Assembly (NCBI GenBank): GCA_000827495.1
Contig: KN817546.1
Location: forward strand, 62,001-126,000
Source of the DNA: Hypholoma sublateritium FD-334 SS-4
Taxonomy: Eukaryota > Basidiomycota > Agaricomycetes > Agaricales > Strophariaceae
Direction: 5' to 3'
Length of the DNA: 64,000 nt
The number at the start of each line of letters is the position of its first letter. Position 1 is the first letter of the stretch. Made by a program: the position numbers and the translations under genes. The notes under the pieces are model-generated. The model ran no database searches and was not told where the DNA came from. It saw nothing but the letters and a program-made list of their open reading frames with translations. This document shows positions 58,187-64,000 of this stretch, piece by piece.

Positions 58187-60949
58187 ATGTCGTCGCTGCA
58201 GGTGGTGACAAGGCCTGAGGGCGAACCGAGCGTAGATGAATCTATTCCACTCCTTGACCGACCGAGAAAGAAACCGTTTTATAGGCCACGACCGCTATGG
58301 TGGGTGCTTGCCTGCATGGGTCTTGTTTTCGTAATTTGACAATGTCATATCGTCTAGGTTGGTCCCGTTTGCAGTACTCGCCTCGTTGGTTGTGAGTACT
58401 GTCCAAGCTTGGAGGCAGAGGACGTGCTGACTCGTCTCCAGCGAGGGATGACACTTGCGCCTCGTGTTGAAGTCTTTACGCAGCTCTCGTGCAACCGTCT
58501 GCACGGGGACCATAGATGGAACCACACCCAAACAACTCCGGCAGAGCTGCACGCCTCCCTCTTCGCCTCTATCGATCCGCTCGGCCCCCATTTCGTTCCG
58601 ACCACCTTGTTTTTGTCAGCGCAGCAGTCGCGGGTGTTTGTTCAGTACAACGCCTCTTCCGCTCCGACAACGTTAACGTTATCCGACCCGGATTCTGGTG
58701 ATGATGACACTGATAGGCGGGACAGCGACGACACAGAAGACCCTCGGCGGATTCCTTCCGCACGGTGTCAGGCCGACCCGGCGGTCCAAGCGGGTGCCGC
58801 ACGCCTGCAGACAATGATGACAACGATCATGGGCCTGCTCTCCGCCCTCACCACCGGCTGGTGGGGGCACTTCGGCGAGCGCAACGGGCGAACGAAGGTG
58901 CTCGCCATCTCGACACTGGGCCTCTTCCTCACGGACCTCACGTTCATCCTCGTCTCGACGCCCGGGTCGCCCCTCGCGCAGCACGGCCACAAGCTCCTGC
59001 TCATGGCGCCGGTCATCGAAGGCCTCCTCGGCGGCTGGTCGACGCTCCAGTCCGGAGTCTCCGCGTACCTCAGCGACTGCACCTCGCCGGGCTCGCGGGC
59101 GCATATCTTCAGCCGTTTCCAGGGCGTCGTTTACCTCGGATTCGCCGCCGGCCCCAGTATCGGCGGTTGGCTTATCCAGCACCCCTTCGGGCCGGGAATT
59201 AGCGGCCGCGCAGATCAGGGCAAGGTCGTAACGACGGTCTTCTGGGTCGCGATCGCGTGCTCGTTCTTCAACCTGCTCATGATGATCTTCGTGTTCCCTG
59301 AGTCGCTGAATAAGAAGAAGATGGAACGGGCGGCGGAGGCGGCGCGCCTCGGTGCGGCGGGCGATCTTGCTGCTAGGCCATCTGGTAGTTGTGATGCTCA
59401 GGAAGTGGTCCAGGAGAGTCCAGCGACGGCTGGAATTGTGGCCCGTTTCTTGAGCCCGCTTGCAGTCTTTTTGCCCGTCATGGTGCTCGATCCGTCGCCG
59501 AATGGGCTGGGGTCACGCAAGCGCCGCGATTGGAGTCTGACGGTGCTGGCAGTCGCATTATTTGGATTTATGCTGTCCACAGTGAGTCCGTTTTACTTTC
59601 TCCCTTGGTCGTGTTGCGGATGTGGGGAGTGGGTTTTCGGGTTGATTGGATGGGTGCGCGATTTATCAGTTGCGAAAGCTAGAATGCTTCTCTTGGCACC
59701 GATGCTCGAGGAGGGGTTTTCGCCCTCGAAAAGGATGCATCAGAATTCCTGGCTCCGTGTATGCTTCGTTGCAATGTTGCGTGCGTCATGAGATGCCATG
59801 AGGGAATATCGCAACTTGCGTGAATTGAGCTTGCTATTTCTGCTTCCCTTCTATTTCATTGCCTGGGGTTAACCATTGCTTTGTCTAGGGAGTATATCAG
59901 ATCAAGTACCTGTATGCCACGCATACGTATGGATGGGGCGCCGAGCAGCTGAGTTATTACATCTCGTTTATGGGAGGCGGTAGAGCCTTGTGGCTGCTAT
60001 GTGGATTGCCAGGTATGTTTAGTTGTTCTTCGTCTCCGGCGGACATTGATAGGGTTCGACTGTGCCTAGCTTTGATCGGATTTTTCAAGCCCAAGCCCGT
60101 GATGCCCAGCGCCAACGTGAATAATCACAACACCAAGTCGAATGCAGATGGGACAGATCCGGAGATGGACACTGCGGAGGTCAATCGCCCAGCAACAACC
60201 TTGGTGAATGGGAAGAAGCCGAAGCCAACTCGCGCGCAGTTGGGCCACGAGATCGCATTCGACTTGATCCTGACACGGTGTTCGCTACTTGTCGACGTAA
60301 TCTCGTATGCGCTCGTGGCCATTCTGCCTGCGCCATCGTACACCTCGGATATGCAATCGACATTGAATGCGTTGGCGACACCGGGTGATACGAGCTTTAA
60401 TCGGAGCCAAGCTATGTTTGTCGTCGCGTCTTCGATGAATGGGATGGCCAGTGGAGCAGTTCCAGCGATCCACAGCCTTGCGTTATGCATGCTGCAAGTA
60501 CGGAGGCTGAATGGCCAGACGACCGGTGCAAATGGCAGTGAAGGAACAAAGGACGAAGAGGGGACCGGAGCGCTCTTCGGGGCTCTGGCTGTACTGCAAG
60601 CTGTCGGACAGATGATTCTGGGGGTGAGTATTTTTAACCTCGTCAAGAAAGGAGGATCACGGCTTACCGGTATGATTAGCCATTGCTCTTCGGGTTGATC
60701 TACAGCGGCACAGTTGCCACCTTCCCCAAGACAATCTTCGTGGTGGCGGCTGGTCTTATGGTGTTTTCATTGTCGATGATGCTGTGTGTGCGCAATCCTG
60801 TACGGCTTCTGCCTTCTGCTCGCGGGGCTGCGAGGAGGCGGCGGGAGAACGGAGATGCGGAACGAGGTCGGTCACGGGTGAGCAAGGACCTTCGAGGAGG
60901 CGCGATTAGCTATGGAAGTTATGGGTCTGTTGGGAGTTCGTCGAGCTAG
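58187..60949 (+). CDS. Major facilitator superfamily transporter
   Basis: ATG at 58187 gives MSSLQVVTRPEGEPSVDESI, then RPRKKPFYRPRPLW and the first helix LVPFAVLASLV. One or more introns lead into VRGMTLAPRVEVFTQLSCNR. Helices: TTIMGLLSALTTGWWGHF, where GERNGRTKVLAIS is the MFS motif A loop; FLTDLTFILVS; LLMAPVIEGLLGGWSTLQSG; VYLGFAAGPSIGGWLIQHPF (motif C-like); VFWVAIACSFFNLLMMIFVF; then a central loop. After further introns: GVYQIKYLYATHTYGWGAEQ, LSYYISFMGGGRALWLLCGL, DLILTRCSLLVDVISYALVA, SSMNGMASGAVPAIHSLALC and FGALAVLQAVGQMILG, end near SSSS at 60949. Twelve helices are plausible. Closest to drug/tetracycline-type fungal MFS proteins. Substrate unknown. The central part from 59592 to 59889 is intronic. 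Same strand as MED19, 226 bp apart. Confidence 0.85.
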
Positions 60950-61175
60950 AGTATTGGTGGATTTCTTGTACATTATCGTTATAATATGTAGCACAAGTAT
61001 TAGGCCAAGTGTCAATTTTCAAGGTGGCCGCCGATGCGGGCCGTCCGAACAAACATGGCATAACAATGTGCTGGGGTCGTTTCAGTTCGTGTGGGATACT
61101 TAGATTCAGTGCCCTCCTCACCCGTCGCCCTCTCTCCTTGTCCTCCTTGTCGTACTCCCCGGCGAGCTCCTCATC

Positions 61176-63277
61176 ATGACCGGTGACAGCGCGAATGCCG
61201 TTGCTGGACCCTCTACCCTCCCCCCTCTCGTCTCACACCAATCTCCACCGCCATACAATGCACCCTTGTACCCCAGCGAAGTTCCTCCGCTGCTTTACCT
61301 TCCTCCTCCAGGTGCGTTCAAGTCTCGTCTCACATTTCCTGTGTGTAATATGCTGATGCTAATCTGCCTCTTCTATCTCACTTTACCTCTCCCCCGCGCC
61401 TTATGACGTTTGATCGCATACGCTGTAGTGCCACCCCCTCCACGGCAACATCTGGCGGCCACGCAAGACCTCCTTGCGCGCTTCCACCTCTTACCAGCAT
61501 ACGACCGCTATGTCCGCCCATTTGTTCTGCCAGGCGATGATCCCGCCCTGCAGCAGGTTCCGCACCAACAACAAGAAAGCGGTGATGGTGCTGGGACCAC
61601 CATCACCGGAACAAACTTAGACAAGGGCAAGGCCAGGGCGCGGGAAGCGTCAGGCGCGAACCTACCCTCGGAGGCTGATCATGCCGATGGGGGGGATGCG
61701 GACGACGACGATGCACCCGGGGCCAAGGGCGAGAAGAAAAAGAAGAATTCTTACAAGCACTTGATTAAAGGTGTTCCTGGTATGTCAATCATTGCGTCTT
61801 CTGCGATCCTTTCCACTCTTGATGCCCCTTTGCCAACCAACATTCCTACTCTTTTTGGCCTTTTTTGATTTTGGTCACTAGTCTCTTTTTCGTGTCCTTT
61901 TTGTTCTTTGCACCTTGCCATGTTTAGAGCAGCCACATTTGGAACTTGACTCACCGATACGTCGTGTATCCTCCAGGCAAACATTCGCTCAAAAAGGACG
62001 ACTATCTCATGAACATGATGCTTGTTCCGCCGAAGCAACGTATGCGGATACACCAATTTGATGCCAAAACTCAAGAGGATGCGTTTACTGTCAGCTTAGA
62101 GGGACTCAAAGGCGTACGTTCAAAACCTTATCCCTTCTTCCCTTTCGACACACTCCATTTTCTCCCTCGTGGCTGCAATCACATTCCGATCCTTCTATGC
62201 AAACGCTTTCCTACCCTTGATTTCAGCTAATCGTATTGCTCCTACAGTGGAACGTCAATGCCCTATTCCTCGAGAGTGCCCAAGCTCGCGAGGATCGGAA
62301 AAAGCGGGTTCGTGGTCTATTTTCCCATCCGCGATTGTCGTGGTCTGATTCAAGTCCTCCTTCCTTATTCGATTTATCCTTTATCTACACGCGCCTTGAT
62401 ACACATCATTCGGCGGACTGAACAACAGAAGGAACTCAAACGACTTGCGAAACTGCAAATACACCCTGGTGGTGCGGTGGCCAATCCTATGGCGTCGGGC
62501 GTGACGCCAACAACAGCCGCAGCGACGCACCAACCGATGAATGCAACACCGCTCGTTGCACAACCGCAACCCGTCCACGCTCCTCTACCGGGAGCATTCG
62601 CGAACGCTCGGAAGATGACTGGAGGCGGTACGCCAAAGCCATCAGCCGGAACGCCTCGGCCCTCGTCAAGAGCAATGAATACTACTCCTGGCCTATCTAA
62701 TACAGCCACTCCGTCAGCGGGTCCGCCAGCGGGTCAGCCAGGGACGGCTGGGAATTTAAGCGGCGTGCCACGCCCAGGAGTTGCCAGGCCAAGGTCAGCG
62801 GTCCCGCGGCCGGGCTCAACGGTTCCGCGGCCTGGATCGGCGGTGTCTGCAAACAAGCAAGCCAGTGCGGGTCTGCAACAGCAGCGTACTGGCACGCCAG
62901 CTGGCGCGCGGCCCAGCACACCCATGGACGTGGACTCGGGGCAGCGGGGGAAAAAGAGAGAACGCGACGACAGCCTCCCGAATGGTGGAGCGCATGCACA
63001 TGGGAACCCGCATGCTGCGAACAATGGGCTACCGAACGGAAATGGGTACGCAAATGGTACGCCGAACGGAGGGATGCCGCCCAGGCCGGGCATCATGAAT
63101 GCGAAAGCGGGCACGGGGAACATTCGGCCACGGCCTATCAAGAAGCAGAGGATGGTAAGTTCAATGCTCTTCGATTGTGCCATTTCTGAGAGCCTTTCTG
63201 TCGGATAGGATATGCAGGGACAGGCACGCGACGCGACGCAACCTGTCCAGCAGCAACCGACTCCTCAAGGTGTATAA
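61176..63277 (+). CDS. MED19: Mediator complex subunit 19 (Rox3)
   Basis: ATG at 61176: MTGDSANAVAGPSTLPPLVS, then YPSEVPPLLYLPPPG. After an intron, HLAATQDLLARFHLLPAYDR and VRPFVLPG. An acidic Ala/Asp-rich linker precedes KKKKNSYKHLIKGVPG, the Rox3 signature; a further intron joins GKHSLKKDDYLMNMMLVPPK, QRMRIHQFDAKTQEDAFTVS, WNVNALFLESAQAREDRKKR and KELKRLAKLQIHPGG. The C-terminus is low-complexity with short repeats (PRPGSTVPRPGSAV) and Asn/Gly runs, ending PVQQQPTPQGV at 63277. Known: Med19 sits in the head/middle of Mediator and links activators to RNA polymerase II. Nuclear. No sign of breakage. The low-complexity tail is rapidly evolving in fungi. Confidence 0.9.
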
Positions 63278-63471
63278 ACATCGCATCCGCGCATCAAGAG
63301 ACTCACTTCCTCCAATTCCACCTTCCGGAAGATTGCTACCAATTCGAAAGAAAATATGCATGTGTAGAGGACGAAAAGGTCGCTTTTCTTGGTGACAACC
63401 CTTTTGGTTGTTGAATGCGAGCTTCCATGACGCAAATGAAACGAAATATACAACATGTTCATGATATGTTG

Positions 63472-63828
63472 TTACGCTCGACCTCCATGACCACCTATGA
63501 TGTTCCTCGTATGCGGCATTGAATCCCATATCGCCGAAAGCATGAACATGCCAAATATCCTTGGACGGTTAGCTGTGACTCCATGTCGGAATGATTTCTG
63601 GTATCGACCTGGTCGAGCTGATGGAAACAATGGCATATCTGGTAAGAGATGATCGTCGTCATCCTCACTTGATAGTGGGAACGCCCTACCCCAAATTTGC
63701 AACAACGAGCCCATCATAGTCACCCATGATACTTGGTCCAGATCTTCCTCCCACCGAAGCGCTTGGTCTATCATTTCCGGATCCACGAAATTCTTATCAC
63801 CATCATTGCCTACATATTTCTTCAACAT
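63472..63828 (-). CDS. Small hypothetical open reading frame
   Basis: ATG at 63828 gives MLKKYVGNDGDKNFVDPEMI, 118 residues without intron, acidic (SSEDDDDHLLPDMPLFP). No domain recognised. It lies in the tail-to-tail space after MED19. Against it: the plus strand to its right is pyrimidine-rich, as in leaders of plus-strand genes, which suggests a gene starting beyond the window and an accidental antisense frame here. Confidence 0.35.
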   Translation of the reverse strand: MLKKYVGNDGDKNFVDPEMIDQALRWEEDLDQVSWVTMMGSLLQIWGRAFPLSSEDDDDHLLPDMPLFPSARPGRYQKSFRHGVTANRPRIFGMFMLSAIWDSMPHTRNIIGGHGGRA

Positions 63829-64000
63829 ACATTACCTTTCTCGCGTCTTTTCCAGAGTATTCGTACCGATTTTCTCCGTTGTTCTTGATCACCTGCCAAC
63901 TTTCTTGCCGCCATCCACCTCCCATCTTTCGCCCACCTTCTATCTTTGCCCCGCCACACTTGTAGCGTGCTCTTCATTTTCTTTATTCATATTTTTGGTT
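63829..64000 (+). promoter_or_regulatory. Pyrimidine-rich leader-like DNA at the right edge
   Basis: Strong CT tracts (ttctccgttgttcttgatc, ccaccttctatctttgcc) resemble the 5' leader regions seen before other plus-strand genes in the window (15244, 19609). It may belong to a gene that starts past 64000. Confidence 0.3.

Noticed and set aside
58679..59202. Long frames on both strands within the transporter
   Set aside because: GC-rich shadows of the MFS exon, which has motif A and helices in its own frame.
1..64000. CRISPR arrays, operons, bacterial ribosome sites
   Set aside because: The window is spliced eukaryotic DNA; no regularly spaced repeats were seen.

Overview
The window looks like nuclear DNA of a mushroom-forming basidiomycete (Agaricomycetes type). 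Genes are dense, on both strands, and split by many introns of about 50-65 nt with GT..AG ends. Several families are typical of that group: a PriB-like Zn2Cys6 regulator, a GH79 glycosidase, a Rox3/Med19 mediator subunit, an Ncs2/Ctu2 protein and an SSxAEC-type calcium/proton exchanger. I rebuilt exon structures by eye from splice sites and protein continuity, so most gene ends are firm but some internal junctions are approximate.

Layout. 1-4.9 kb: two head-to-tail minus-strand genes for cytochrome b5/acyl-CoA dehydrogenase fusions (copies A and B; A runs off the left edge). 4.9-11.9 kb: a repeat-bearing stretch, a membrane-anchored SH3 protein, a second copy of the repeat, and a conserved-looking basidiomycete gene broken by two in-frame TAG codons. 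11.9-16.6 kb: an NmrA/epimerase-like NAD(P)-binding protein and a single-pass membrane protein. 16.6-19.6 kb: 3 kb without a supportable gene. 19.6-23.6 kb: the Zn2Cys6 transcription factor. 23.9-34.1 kb: a third b5/ACAD fusion (C), an alpha-methylacyl-CoA racemase, a secreted GH79 enzyme and a fourth b5/ACAD fusion (D). 34.5-42.1 kb: housekeeping genes (uridine kinase/UPRTase-like, Ppn2-like phosphatase, gamma-glutamylcyclotransferase-like, NCS2). 42.4-53.1 kb: Ca2+/H+ exchanger, Srs2/UvrD helicase, Hsp20. 53.5-64 kb: a hypothetical protein, a short TA-flanked DNA transposon relic, an MFS transporter, MED19 and a small ORF.

How the genes fit together. The most notable signal is the lipid cluster. 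Four paralogues fuse an N-terminal cytochrome b5 domain to an acyl-CoA dehydrogenase. They sit with a racemase that makes 2-methylacyl-CoA stereoisomers usable for oxidation. Two of the dehydrogenases end in ARL and the racemase ends in SKM, all PTS1-type peroxisomal signals. Sequence and intron features split the dehydrogenases into pairs A/C and B/D, which suggests that an ancestral two-gene array was duplicated. The canonical catalytic Glu position appears to be Gly in B, C and D.

A second theme is micro-exons. B and D each need a 4-nt exon at the same place, the exchanger needs an 8-nt exon that supplies its first ion-binding motif, and 12-, 14-, 20- and 21-nt exons occur in A, B, D, the racemase and the uridine kinase. 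Automated annotation would probably mis-model these genes.
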